Assembly (NCBI RefSeq): GCF_042675965.1
Contig: NZ_JBHTKJ010000001.1
Coordinates: 62,001-126,000, forward strand
DNA length: 64,000 nt
Source: Virgibacillus_R byunsanensis
GTDB taxonomy: Bacteria; Bacillota; Bacilli; Bacillales; Amphibacillaceae
Reading direction: 5' to 3'
Part shown: piece by piece, positions 8,393 through 16,567 of the stretch
Layout: every line of letters starts with the position of its first letter
How positions within the stretch are numbered: position 1 is the first letter of the stretch
Position numbers and translations under genes: made by a program
The notes under the pieces: model-generated
Told to the model about the DNA's origin: nothing
Database searches by the model: none
What the model saw: the letters and a program-made list of their open reading frames with translations, nothing else

Positions 8393-9679
8393 TCATGAGT
8401 TTTGAAATTGCTCTACTTCCTGATATGTCATTTCTTCTCGCCATACATTCGCACCAAGGCTTATTAATTTATCTGTAATTTTCTCATAACCTCGATCAAT
8501 ATGTTCCAGGCCGGTAATTTCTGTTATACCTTTTGCCATTAATCCGGCGATGATCAAGGAAGCACCAGCACGTAAATCGCTAGCCTTAACTCTCGCACCT
8601 TCTAGTTGAACCGGACCAGACACGATTACTGATCCACCTTCAACTTTTATTATAGCATTCATTCGCCTTAATTCGTCAATATGCTTTAATCTTGCTGAGT
8701 AAATTGTATCTGTTATGACACCTGTATTGACTGCTTTAGTTAACAAAGTAGTAAATGGCTGTTGGAGATCAGTTGGAAATCCAGGATATACCAGCGTTTT
8801 TACATCTACGCTTTTTAACGGATTTTTAGGTGTGATCAATAATTGTTCATCGCTTTCTTCAATCGAAACACCCATTTCCCGTAGTTTTGCAAGCAGTGAT
8901 TCCAAATGCTGAGAAATTACGTTGTCAATAATGACTTCGGTTCCGGTAGCTGCTGCAGCAATAGCATATGTACCTGCTTCAATTCGATCTGGTATTATCG
9001 TATGACGGCAACCATGTAATGAGGAAACTCCTTCAATACGGATTACGTCTGTACCCACACCTTTTATTTTTGCGCCCATGTTGGTTAATAATGTAGCAAC
9101 ATCGATTATTTCAGGTTCTTTTGCAGCATTTTCAATAACTGTTTTCCCTTTTGCTTTTACTGCTGCTAGCATAATATTAATCGTCGCACCTACACTGACC
9201 ACATCTAAATAAATTCTTGCTCCTGTTAGCTCTTTGGCACGGATATATATAGCACCATGCTCATTCGTCACTTCAGCTCCAAGTGCTTCAAATCCTTTGA
9301 TATGTTGGTCAATGGGACGTGGGCCTAAATGACAACCCCCAGGTAAACCAATAACAGCTTGATTAAACTTACCTAACATTGCCCCCATGAAGTAATAAGA
9401 TGCACGAAGTTTTTTCACCTGTCCATTTGGCAATGGCATCGAAATCATATTCGCTGGATCAATATGAACGGTTTGACCATCCCAGCTTACTTTTCCGCCT
9501 ATTTCTTCCAGTAATTCTCCAAGCGTATACACATCCGAGATTTCTGGAAGTCCATCGATTGTAACATCTGAATCAGCTAATATTGCTGCTGGTAAGAGTG
9601 CTACGGCGCTATTTTTTGCCCCGCTAATTCGTACCTTACCATTCAACAAATTGCCGCCTTCAATTAACATTTTCTGCAT
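8393..9679 (-). CDS. murZ: UDP-N-acetylglucosamine 1-carboxyvinyltransferase (MurA2/MurZ type)
   Basis: Transfers enolpyruvate to UDP-GlcNAc, the first committed step of peptidoglycan synthesis and the fosfomycin target. The active-site loop with its cysteine is present (LPGGCHLGPRPID), and sequence and location match the second MurA of Bacillus (murAB/murZ). The open frame extends 16 codons upstream, but MQKMLIEGGNLL at 9679, with GGGGT upstream, fits the family start. The neighbouring 9728-9825 gap shows no gene. Confidence 0.94.
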   Translation of the reverse strand: MQKMLIEGGNLLNGKVRISGAKNSAVALLPAAILADSDVTIDGLPEISDVYTLGELLEEIGGKVSWDGQTVHIDPANMISMPLPNGQVKKLRASYYFMGAMLGKFNQAVIGLPGGCHLGPRPIDQHIKGFEALGAEVTNEHGAIYIRAKELTGARIYLDVVSVGATINIMLAAVKAKGKTVIENAAKEPEIIDVATLLTNMGAKIKGVGTDVIRIEGVSSLHGCRHTIIPDRIEAGTYAIAAAATGTEVIIDNVISQHLESLLAKLREMGVSIEESDEQLLITPKNPLKSVDVKTLVYPGFPTDLQQPFTTLLTKAVNTGVITDTIYSARLKHIDELRRMNAIIKVEGGSVIVSGPVQLEGARVKASDLRAGASLIIAGLMAKGITEITGLEHIDRGYEKITDKLISLGANVWREEMTYQEVEQFQNS

Positions 9680-9825
9680 TCGGAATACCCCGCTTTTATG
9701 ACGTACATTGTTGGTTGTAGTATTCAATTATCAACACAATTGAACACACATCACACCTAAATTAAACGTACTGAACGTACTAGTCGATTACGTTTATTTT
9801 GCACAAATTTACCAATTTCATGCAA

Positions 9826-10467
9826 TTATTTTTGATTATTCCAATCGGAAAGAAACTTTTCAATCCCTTGATCTGTTAGTGGATGCTTTACAAGCTGTTC
9901 GATTACTTTGTACGGAATCGTTGCTATATGAGCACCGTTTAATGCTGAATCAATAACATGTAATGGATTTCTAATCGATGCTGCAATGATTTCAGATTGG
10001 ATATCATGAAGGTCAAATATTTCTCTAATTGTTGCGATTAACGTCATCCCGTCATGTCCAATATCATCAAGGCGACCTAAAAATGGGGATACATATGATG
10101 CGCCTGCACGAGCAGCCAAAAGAGCTTGGTTAGCATTAAAAATTAGTGTTACATTCGTCTTAATATTTAAATCACTAAATGCTTTTACCGCTTTTAAACC
10201 TTCTAATGTCATTGGCACCTTAACGGTGATGTTTGGCGCAATGGCAGCAAGTTCTTTTCCTTCTTTGATCATTCCTTCTGCGTCTTCAGAAATAACTTCA
10301 GCACTTACGGAGCCAGAAACTTCTGCTGTGATTTCTGCTAGGCGATCATGAAAGGACACGCCCTCCTTTGCCACTAAGCTTGGGTTGGTTGTAACACCAG
10401 CTAAAATACCAAGTGAATTTGCGGTACGGATCTCATCTATATTAGCCGTATCGATAAAATATTTCAT
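9826..10467 (-). CDS. tal: Transaldolase, TalC/MipB type
   Basis: Small transaldolase of the pentose phosphate pathway (about 214 aa). The Schiff-base lysine is in ITVKVPMT, Lys83 from the ATG at 10467. An in-frame TTG lies two codons upstream, but the ATG fits the family start MKYFIDTANI and has GAGAGG at a suitable distance. It lies between murZ and fbaA, as in B. subtilis. Confidence 0.93.
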   Translation of the reverse strand: MKYFIDTANIDEIRTANSLGILAGVTTNPSLVAKEGVSFHDRLAEITAEVSGSVSAEVISEDAEGMIKEGKELAAIAPNITVKVPMTLEGLKAVKAFSDLNIKTNVTLIFNANQALLAARAGASYVSPFLGRLDDIGHDGMTLIATIREIFDLHDIQSEIIAASIRNPLHVIDSALNGAHIATIPYKVIEQLVKHPLTDQGIEKFLSDWNNQK

Positions 10468-10541
10468 ATACAAAATTCCTCTCTTTCATCTAAATGTCGT
10501 TCTATCTATTATACATTATGTTTCAAACGTTCGTTATATTA

Positions 10542-11405
10542 TTACGCCTGATTGGAAGAACCAAATTCACGCATTTTTCCGATCACCGTTTCTTTAATTG
10601 CGTCACGACTTGGCCCTAAATATTTTCTTGGGTCGTATAGATCCGGCTTCTCGTTTAGCACCTCACGCACTTTTTTTGCTTGAGCAATTTGGCTTTCTGT
10701 ATTTACATTAATTTTTGCAGAGCCTAATGAAATAGCACGCTTAATATCTTTTGTTGGAATGCCAGTACCACCATGCAAGACAAGTGGAATGTTTGTTAAG
10801 TTCATAACTTCTTCCATACGGTCAAATCCAAGGTTTGGTTCGCCTTTGTATGGGCCATGTACAGAACCGAGTGCCGGTGCGAAACAGTCTACGTTCGTTT
10901 CGTTAACAAGTCGTTCACATTCTGAGGGGATGGCATAAGCAGCTTCTGCGTCTTCTACAATAATATCGTCTTCTTGCCCACCAACACGTCCAAGTTCTGC
11001 TTCAACCGAAACTCCGTGAATATGAGCTAATTCAACTACCTTTTTCGTTAGGGAAATATTATCATCTAGTGGTTCATGTGATGCATCAATCATGACGGAT
11101 GTGAATCCAGCTTGAATTGCCTCCGCACATTTTACGAAACTTGAACCATGATCCAGGTGGATGGCTACTGGAACAGTTGTACCATATGATTTCATTAACG
11201 CTTTAACCATATCTACAACTACATTAAAGCCTCCCATATATTTTCCGGCCCCTTCAGAAACACCAAGAATGACTGGTGACTTCTCTTCTTCTGCTGCTTG
11301 AAGAATTGCTTGGGCATATTCCATATTATTTAAATTGAATTGCCCGATAGCATAACCATTTTCTTTCCCTTTATCAAGCATTTCTTTCATAGATACTAAT
11401 GGCAT
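10542..11405 (-). CDS. fbaA: Class II fructose-bisphosphate aldolase
   Basis: Zinc-dependent aldolase that splits fructose 1,6-bisphosphate into two triose phosphates. The zinc and catalytic segment HLDHG places His83, Asp85 and His86; a second signature is LHGGTGIP. GAGGAGG precedes the ATG. A candidate promoter and a 20-bp leader hairpin (TAGATG..CATCTA) lie between it and spo0F. Confidence 0.95.
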   Translation of the reverse strand: MPLVSMKEMLDKGKENGYAIGQFNLNNMEYAQAILQAAEEEKSPVILGVSEGAGKYMGGFNVVVDMVKALMKSYGTTVPVAIHLDHGSSFVKCAEAIQAGFTSVMIDASHEPLDDNISLTKKVVELAHIHGVSVEAELGRVGGQEDDIIVEDAEAAYAIPSECERLVNETNVDCFAPALGSVHGPYKGEPNLGFDRMEEVMNLTNIPLVLHGGTGIPTKDIKRAISLGSAKINVNTESQIAQAKKVREVLNEKPDLYDPRKYLGPSRDAIKETVIGKMREFGSSNQA

Positions 11406-11465
11406 ACGTTTCCTCCTCTTAGATGAGACCGTTCATCTAGCTGAAATTATTTTAAATACACTACA

Positions 11466-11494
11466 AGAATACCAACTTAGGTTTGAAGTCGCAA
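11466..11494 (-). promoter_or_regulatory. Candidate sigma-A promoter of fbaA
   Basis: Minus strand TTGCGA, a 17-bp spacer and TATTCT, about 60 bp upstream of fbaA. The match is moderate. Confidence 0.4.
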
Positions 11495-11563
11495 CAATAG
11501 TGTAATGATTATAATGACCATTACTTTGAGATACCATCTATTTTAGTGTTTACGAATTTATAT

Positions 11564-11920
11564 TTACGTTAAGATCGATTTCACTAAATCACATACATAC
11601 TGAACATTAAATGGTTTAGCGAGGATTCCCTTCACTAAACTACCTTGATACTCCTTGATCATATCTTCTGCCAAACCACTCATTAAAATTGCAGGAATGT
11701 CAATATTTGCAGCTTCCAATTGTTGTAAAACTTTCCCCCCATCCATTATAGGCAGTTTATAATCAAGAATAAGTAAATCATACGGTTTATTATAAAGTTT
11801 ATCTAGTGCTTCTCTTCCTGTAATTGCAGTAGTGACCTTATACCCCTCATTTGTAAAAATTTCCTGTAACAATAGTCGTATACCCGGTTGGTCATCTACA
11901 ACTAATATCTCCTTTTCCAT
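11564..11920 (-). CDS. spo0F: Sporulation initiation phosphotransferase Spo0F
   Basis: Single-domain response regulator that relays phosphate from sporulation kinases to Spo0B. It shows the acidic pair DD at residues 9-10, the phospho-acceptor Asp53 (LLILDYKLPIMDG) and the conserved Lys in AKPF. It is divergent where B. subtilis has MTAYGELDM: here the segment reads MSGLAEDM. ATG at 11920 is chosen over an in-frame TTG three codons upstream. Its place between fbaA and pyrG and a sigma-H-like promoter support the name. Confidence 0.88.
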   Translation of the reverse strand: MEKEILVVDDQPGIRLLLQEIFTNEGYKVTTAITGREALDKLYNKPYDLLILDYKLPIMDGGKVLQQLEAANIDIPAILMSGLAEDMIKEYQGSLVKGILAKPFNVQYVCDLVKSILT

Positions 11921-11965
11921 AGAATACAATCAACCCCCGCCCTTCACATAATTAGTTTTTTAAAT

Positions 11966-11995
11966 AAATTCTATACAAAGGGGGGAAACTCCTTC
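11966..11995 (-). promoter_or_regulatory. Candidate sigma-H promoter of spo0F, with a possible 0A box
   Basis: Minus strand AAGGAGTTT, about 13-14 bp, then TAGAATTT, resembling the sigma-H pattern (AGGAnWT and GAAT) about 48 bp upstream of the spo0F start. In B. subtilis spo0F is transcribed by sigma-H and activated by Spo0A. A TTTGTCCCA on the plus strand at 11999-12007 is a partial match to a 0A box. Confidence 0.5.
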
Positions 11996-12054
11996 TTATT
12001 TGTCCCATTTCATAAATAATCCCAAGAATTATATGGGTCTTAAGAAGAGGTCTT

Positions 12055-12250
12055 TTGAACTACCCACCACTTATCGACCTTGCGGTCTGATTGAAGTGGG
12101 GGATTCCTAAGAACACCAGCGTAACCGCTGGTTATTGATTAGGCTATCCCCGTAGTCCCTACGGTTAGAAGCCTTATAGCCTCATTTTTAAGATTTAATC
12201 CTGCGTTAATATCGCGGTCGTGGAATGTTTTGCACGAAGGACATTTCCAT
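12055..12250 (-). ncRNA. Predicted omega (reRNA) guide RNA scaffold of TnpB
   Basis: The 3' end of tnpB and the element right end form successive hairpins on the minus strand: CCGTAG/CTACGG, ACCAGCG/CGCTGGT, and a nested CCCACTT..GACC-gcaa-GGTC..AAGTGG. In studied TnpB systems the RNA from this region carries a guide copied from DNA next to the right end. Here the guide would start at 12054 and read AAGACCTCTTCTTAAGACCC. The 5' limit is an estimate. Confidence 0.55.
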
Positions 12251-13314
12251 TCTCTTAACCCTCGATCTTTAACGTCTTTATTCTTGTAACCACAACACGA
12301 ACATAGTTGAGAACTCGGAAAGGTTTTACCTACTTCTACTACTGACTTACCGTACCACTCAGCTTTGTATTTCAACATCGTCTTGAATCGATACCAGGAA
12401 ACGTCAGCGATCGCTTTAGCACGCTTCTTATTTTTCATCATGTTGGATACTTGCAGATTCTCTATTCCGATTACATCGTGGTTTTTGATGATATCTGTAG
12501 AGGTCTTATGTAAGAAATCAGTACGCTTGTTTTCGATTTTCTCATGAATTCTGGCAACCTTTGTTTTTTGTTTATACCAGTTGTTTGAACCAATGACACG
12601 TCTTGAAAGGATTTGTTGGGCTTTTATGAGCTTTTCTTCTAGGGATTTGAAATAGCGGTTATTTTTATATTTCGTGCCATCTGAAAGGATAGCGAAGTCC
12701 TTTAATCCTACATCAACACCTGTACTAGAATTTGTTTTAGTTAATTCGCTTACTTCTGTTTCTGCAACGATAGATACAAAGTACTTTCCGCTTGGATTAC
12801 GTCTAATCGTCGCATTGATAATACGACCATCTATTTCACGACTCTTGGCATAACGAACGAGCCCGAGCTTTGGTAGCTTGATATGATTTTCTAAAACATC
12901 CATATTGCCGTTCGTTTGTTTCGTGGTATAAGACTGCACGTTATTCTTTTTACTTTTAAAGCGAGGTGCATTAGTTTGTTTTTTATAAAAGCGTTGATAC
13001 CCGTCAGCTAAATTTTCAACTGACTTTTGTAGTGAAATACTGTCTACCTCTTTCAAAAAAGGGTAGTTCTCTTTCAATTGACGAACTGCTTTCACCGATT
13101 CATATTTATGGAAAAACTCACCTTTCCAGTTGTTAGATGGTAATTGACCATTTTGTTTCATCTCTTCAGCGATATACCAAAAACCATCCTTTTCTTTCTG
13201 TTTGGCGAGAAAGAAGTTGAAAACAAATCTAGAACAACCAATCGTTTTATGAATCAACTCTATCTGCTTCTTATTCGGGAAGATGCGGAACTTAAAAGCC
13301 TTTTTTACTAGCAT
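12139..13314 (-). CDS. tnpB: RNA-guided endonuclease TnpB
   Basis: A 391-residue IS200/IS605 OrfB. The split RuvC site looks intact: Asp201 (GVDVGLKD), Glu285 (GIENLQV) and Asp368 (DRDINAGLN), with a zinc finger between Cys338/Cys341 and Cys358/Cys361. The N-terminal part has the family helix-turn-helix and OB-like region. A TATAAT with an upstream TG (extended -10) lies at 13350-13355, followed by a GAACAAATGTTC palindrome before the start. It is probably active as a nuclease. Confidence 0.92.
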   Translation of the reverse strand: MLVKKAFKFRIFPNKKQIELIHKTIGCSRFVFNFFLAKQKEKDGFWYIAEEMKQNGQLPSNNWKGEFFHKYESVKAVRQLKENYPFLKEVDSISLQKSVENLADGYQRFYKKQTNAPRFKSKKNNVQSYTTKQTNGNMDVLENHIKLPKLGLVRYAKSREIDGRIINATIRRNPSGKYFVSIVAETEVSELTKTNSSTGVDVGLKDFAILSDGTKYKNNRYFKSLEEKLIKAQQILSRRVIGSNNWYKQKTKVARIHEKIENKRTDFLHKTSTDIIKNHDVIGIENLQVSNMMKNKKRAKAIADVSWYRFKTMLKYKAEWYGKSVVEVGKTFPSSQLCSCCGYKNKDVKDRGLREWKCPSCKTFHDRDINAGLNLKNEAIRLLTVGTTGIA

Positions 13315-13335
13315 GATTTCACCTCATTTTTACAG

Positions 13336-13347
13336 GAACATTTGTTC
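13336..13347. promoter_or_regulatory. LexA/DinR-like operator in the tnpB promoter
   Basis: GAACATTTGTTC on the plus strand is a perfect inverted repeat of GAAC around four bases and fits the Bacillus LexA box (GAACRNRYGTTC). It lies just downstream of the extended -10 at 13350-13355, near the expected transcription start, where repressor binding would block tnpB. Function is inferred from the match alone. Confidence 0.5.
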
Positions 13348-13466
13348 TAATTATAGCACACTGAGGTTCGTTTTGGCTACTGCCAACCGCCATTCATCTC
13401 CCCCTTATCGCTGAGCTAAAGCCCTTCCCGCGCTTGAAGAGGGAGTCTTCTGTCTGATGATGATAA

Positions 13467-13516
13467 AACAATTCCCGAAATGAAGAACGTGAGCAATACG
13501 TTTCATTTTCGGGAAT
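13467..13516 (-). terminator. Intrinsic terminator of pyrG
   Basis: Minus-strand stem ATTCCCGAAAATGAA with TTCATTTCGGGAAT followed by GTTTTAT. The IS element begins directly after this T-rich tail, so its target site is part of the terminator. Confidence 0.75.
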
Positions 13517-13532
13517 TTATAGTTCATTATTA

Positions 13533-15137
13533 TTATTTTTGCTGACCTACTACTGCTCCGATAAATCCTTGGAACAATGATTGTGGTCTTGTCGGACGTG
13601 ATTTAAATTCTGGGTGAAATTGACAAGCAATAAACCATGGATGATCTGCTAATTCAATTGTTTCAACTAATCTTCCATCAGGACTTGTCCCTGAAAAGAT
13701 AAAGCCTTTTTCAGTCATTGCCTCGCGGAATTCATTATTAAATTCATAGCGATGGCGATGGCGCTCCTGAATCATTTTTTCTCCATCATATGCTGCCTTG
13801 GTTTTTGTGCCCTCTTTTAATCTACATGGGTAAATTCCAAGTCTTAATGTACCTCCTAGATCTGAGATATTCTTTTGTTCCGGAAGTAAATCAATAATTG
13901 GATATGGCGTTTTCGGATCAATTTCAGCAGAATGGGCTCCCTTAAGCCCTAATACATTTCGTGCAAACTCAACGGTTGCTAACTGCATACCTAAACAAAT
14001 TCCGAAAAACGGCACATTATTTTCACGTGCAAAACGAATTGCCTCCATTTTCCCTTCAATACCACGGTCACCAAAACCACCAGGTACAAGTATTCCATCT
14101 ACGTGTTTTAGTTCATCTTTAATGGTTTCTTTATCTAATTTTTCTGCATTAATCCAACGAATCGTAATATCGGTATCAAACACATAACCAGCATGTTTCA
14201 GGGATTCAACAACAGAAAGATAAGCATCTGGTAATTCGACATATTTTCCAACAAGGCCAATCGTAGTCGTTTTAGAAAGGCTTCTGACTTTATCTACCAA
14301 TATACTCCATTCCATCATGTCTGCTGGTTCACACTCTAACCCAAAATGATCACACGTTAATTGATCCAAATTTTGTTCCTGTAATGCAATAGGAACATGG
14401 TATAAGGTGTCTGCATCTCGCATTTCAATAACAGCTTCTTCGTTTATATCGCAGAACAACGCAATCTTTTCTTTCATATCTTTACTGATTGAATGCTCTG
14501 TACGTAATACAATTGCATCTGGCTGGATACCCAATGAACGCAACTCTTTAACGCTATGCTGTGTTGGTTTTGTCTTCATTTCACCAGCTGCCTTGATATA
14601 AGGAACTAGCGTACAGTGAATATACATGACATGCTCTTTACCAATATCACTTTTAATTTGACGGATCGCTTCTAAAAATGGAAGTGATTCAATATCACCA
14701 ACCGTTCCACCAATTTCAGTGATAACTACATCGGCCTTTGTAGCTTGGCCTGCTCGGTAAACTTGTTCTTTTATTTCATTCGTTATGTGCGGGATAACTT
14801 GAACAGTACCACCTAAGTAATCACCACGGCGCTCTTTTTTTATAACACTTGAGTACACTTTCCCAGTTGTAATATTGCTGTATTTATTCAAGTTAATATC
14901 AATAAAACGCTCATAATGTCCTAAGTCCAAATCCGTTTCCGCTCCATCTTCTGTTACAAAAACTTCACCATGCTGATAGGGACTCATTGTTCCCGGGTCA
15001 ACGTTAATGTATGGATCAAACTTTTGAATGGTTACTTTTAACCCGCGATTTTTCAATAATCTTCCTAGTGATGCCGCTGTTATCCCTTTCCCTAATGATG
15101 AAACAACACCACCTGTAACAAAAATATACTTCGTCAC
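13533..15137 (-). CDS. pyrG: CTP synthase
   Basis: Makes CTP from UTP with glutamine as nitrogen donor. An N-terminal synthetase domain (VTGGVVSSLGKG P-loop at the start) is followed by a class I glutamine amidotransferase domain with the nucleophile in GICLGMQ and the HPEF triad segment. Full length (534 aa), GTG start with GAGGGATG upstream. A 280-nt leader holds the G-tract attenuator, and a dispersed repeat is inserted in that leader. Confidence 0.96.
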   Translation of the reverse strand: MTKYIFVTGGVVSSLGKGITAASLGRLLKNRGLKVTIQKFDPYINVDPGTMSPYQHGEVFVTEDGAETDLDLGHYERFIDINLNKYSNITTGKVYSSVIKKERRGDYLGGTVQVIPHITNEIKEQVYRAGQATKADVVITEIGGTVGDIESLPFLEAIRQIKSDIGKEHVMYIHCTLVPYIKAAGEMKTKPTQHSVKELRSLGIQPDAIVLRTEHSISKDMKEKIALFCDINEEAVIEMRDADTLYHVPIALQEQNLDQLTCDHFGLECEPADMMEWSILVDKVRSLSKTTTIGLVGKYVELPDAYLSVVESLKHAGYVFDTDITIRWINAEKLDKETIKDELKHVDGILVPGGFGDRGIEGKMEAIRFARENNVPFFGICLGMQLATVEFARNVLGLKGAHSAEIDPKTPYPIIDLLPEQKNISDLGGTLRLGIYPCRLKEGTKTKAAYDGEKMIQERHRHRYEFNNEFREAMTEKGFIFSGTSPDGRLVETIELADHPWFIACQFHPEFKSRPTRPQSLFQGFIGAVVGQQK

Positions 15138-15203
15138 TATTCATCCCTCTACCTTCTATTTAGTGTTTATACTATTGTTCAAACTTTTCTTAAAAGCTAT
15201 TCT

Positions 15204-15290
15204 TAGAAAACTTGGCTTATCTCCAAGCCTTAATGACGAAAGCTTTAATTACACTTATCTAGATAAGTAAGTTTTATACTTTCCTATCTA
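15204..15290 (+). repeat. R1 dispersed structured repeat inside the pyrG leader
   Basis: Begins TAGAAAACTTGGCTTAT and ends GTTTTATACTTTCCTATCT, matching the copies at 37364, 43236 and 53654. It lies between the pyrG attenuator and the start codon, so its reverse complement is transcribed in the pyrG leader RNA. Confidence 0.8.
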
Positions 15291-15309
15291 CTAAAAAATG
15301 GATATTCAT

Positions 15310-15359
15310 AAACTTGGCACTCGCCAAGGAGACCCTAGTTCACTTACTTTCTTATCTGC
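15310..15359 (+). repeat. Partial R1 repeat
   Basis: Contains AAACTTGGC, TCGCCAAGG, AGTTCACTT and TTTCTTATCTGC in R1 order but with the middle shortened, directly next to the full R1 copy in the pyrG leader. Confidence 0.55.
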
Positions 15360-15361
15360 AA

Positions 15362-15400
15362 TAAAAGAAAAGCGCTCCCCAAAAGTAGGGGAGCGCTTTG
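15362..15400 (-). promoter_or_regulatory. pyrG attenuator hairpin
   Basis: Minus-strand stem AAGCGCTCCCC with GGGGAGCGCTT, followed by TTCTTTT. The 5' arm carries the CUCCCC tract that, in B. subtilis pyrG, pairs with extra G residues added at the transcript start when CTP is low. The transcript here would begin GGGCUC, 18 nt upstream of the hairpin. The same hairpin could be taken for an rpoE terminator, but it lies downstream of a promoter that starts beyond rpoE. Confidence 0.75.
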
Positions 15401-15417
15401 ATTTAATTTATAGAGCC

Positions 15418-15454
15418 CAATAGAAATTGTACTCATATCATTTTAAAAAGTCAA
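15418..15454 (-). promoter_or_regulatory. pyrG promoter with GGGC initiation site
   Basis: TTGACT, exactly 17 bp, TACAAT, then seven bases and GGGCTC with the first G at 15418. This is the arrangement of B. subtilis pyrG, where slippage on GGGC senses CTP. Confidence 0.8.
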
Positions 15455-15469
15455 GCTACTATTAAGCAT

Positions 15470-16000
15470 CTATTTCTTTACTTCTTCCTCGTCTGATTCA
15501 TCATCGTCATCATCAGACTCATCGTAGTCATCGTCATCGAATTCGTCATCAAAATCTATATCTTCGTCTTCGTCGTCATCATCATCGTCATCATTGAAAT
15601 TAGCTGTTAACACTTCGATATTATCATCGACAACATCAAGATCTTCTTCCACTTCTGGTTCTTTTTCTTTTTTCTTTTTCTTAGGTTTCGCCTTCGCTTT
15701 TTTCTTCTTTTTCTTCGGAGCATTTGTAACTTCTTCATCAGCTTGCTCAACCGGATACCAGCGCTTTAACCCCCACATGTTTGATCCAATTGTCATGAAA
15801 CGTCCATCAAGGTTTAAATCTGTATAGAACTGTGCAATACGTTCTTTATTCTCTTCGTTAGTGAAGCCTTTCATCTTTGCAATTTTCTCAAATACATCTC
15901 TGAAATTTTGCGCTTTTTTTCCATCCAATAGAATTAGATTAGCCAATTCAAGCATTGACATTTTCTCTATTTCCTCGTGGCTATACTTTTTCAAGCTCAC
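15470..16000 (-). CDS. rpoE: RNA polymerase delta subunit
   Basis: Gram-positive RNA polymerase subunit that increases transcription specificity and enzyme recycling. An N-terminal folded HARE-HTH domain (residues about 5-90) is followed by a lysine-rich stretch and a long Asp/Glu-rich disordered tail. The GTG start has GGGAG upstream. Its place upstream of pyrG and downstream of the acyl-CoA genes matches B. subtilis. Confidence 0.93.
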   Translation of the reverse strand: MSLKKYSHEEIEKMSMLELANLILLDGKKAQNFRDVFEKIAKMKGFTNEENKERIAQFYTDLNLDGRFMTIGSNMWGLKRWYPVEQADEEVTNAPKKKKKKAKAKPKKKKKEKEPEVEEDLDVVDDNIEVLTANFNDDDDDDDEDEDIDFDDEFDDDDYDESDDDDDESDEEEVKK

Positions 16001-16157
16001 GGTAACGCACTCCCTTTACTCATATATTTAAGGCATTTAGGCCTAATATCTCACAAATCCTATTATTCCCATTCGTTACATGATAAACCATACCATACAT
16101 TATAAACAAATGATAAGCGATTATGCCAGAGAAAAGAGCAAAAAGGTTGAGAAATTT

Positions 16158-16480
16158 AACAAAAGCGTAAGCGCCCGTTTAACGACGTATGTGCGCCCGC
16201 GCATCGCGGGTGGGTCGACGTTGCCACCGGGTGGTTTTAGTCGATCTTCCATTTCCGCATGAGATTCACTTTAACTTTCGCCATAAACTGGCGAAAAGTC
16301 AAGTTCACAAAGGAAACATGCACCTTCTTAGGGGTATGCCGACGTTGGACCGGGAGCCCGATTTTAGTCGGCCTTCCTAATGCTTAAGCGAATCGATGTT
16401 GACTTATCTTAAGGAGGATAAGAAAGTCCATACGTCGTTTGGCGCTGTAGCTGGACGAAGCCTATGCAGTTAATAGCTTT
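16158..16480 (+). repeat. R3 dispersed repeat, long copy
   Basis: Starts ACAAAAGCGTAAGCGCCCGT and contains ACGACGTATG, GGAAACATGCACC and GGGGTATGCCGACGTTGG, blocks shared with 8290-8388 on the other strand; it ends near CATACGTCGTTTGGCGC, an inverted form of the start. The AAAAGCGNAAGCGCC start is a common Bacillaceae intergenic repeat (family knowledge). No gene is seen in 16001-16567. Confidence 0.7.
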
Positions 16481-16567
16481 TCAATAGGGATACGATGTTA
16501 TAACTACCTAAGCTCTAGTTTGATTTCCTCAAACCCTTGCTATGTTTCAATTATGCTTTACTTCCAC

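Larger units (their letters stand above)
12055..13462 (-). mobile_element. Solo IS200/IS605-family (IS1341-type) element with tnpB only
   Basis: An insertion of about 1.4 kb between spo0F and pyrG holding one gene, tnpB. There are no terminal inverted repeats; both ends are hairpin-forming, as in this family. The right end, beyond the tnpB stop, contains nested hairpins and finishes at TTCAA. The left end carries the AGAAGACTCCCTCTTCAAGCG-like segment and abuts TTTAT, a likely target/TAM. It cannot move by itself without a TnpA Y1 transposase, and none is in the window. Confidence 0.75.

Noticed and set aside
15362..15400. Hairpin first read as the rpoE terminator
   Set aside because: A strong promoter with a GGGC start lies between rpoE and the hairpin, which fits the pyrG attenuator better.
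15594..15827. Ser/Phe-rich frame opposite rpoE
   Set aside because: It is the antisense shadow of the Asp/Glu- and Lys-rich tail of rpoE.
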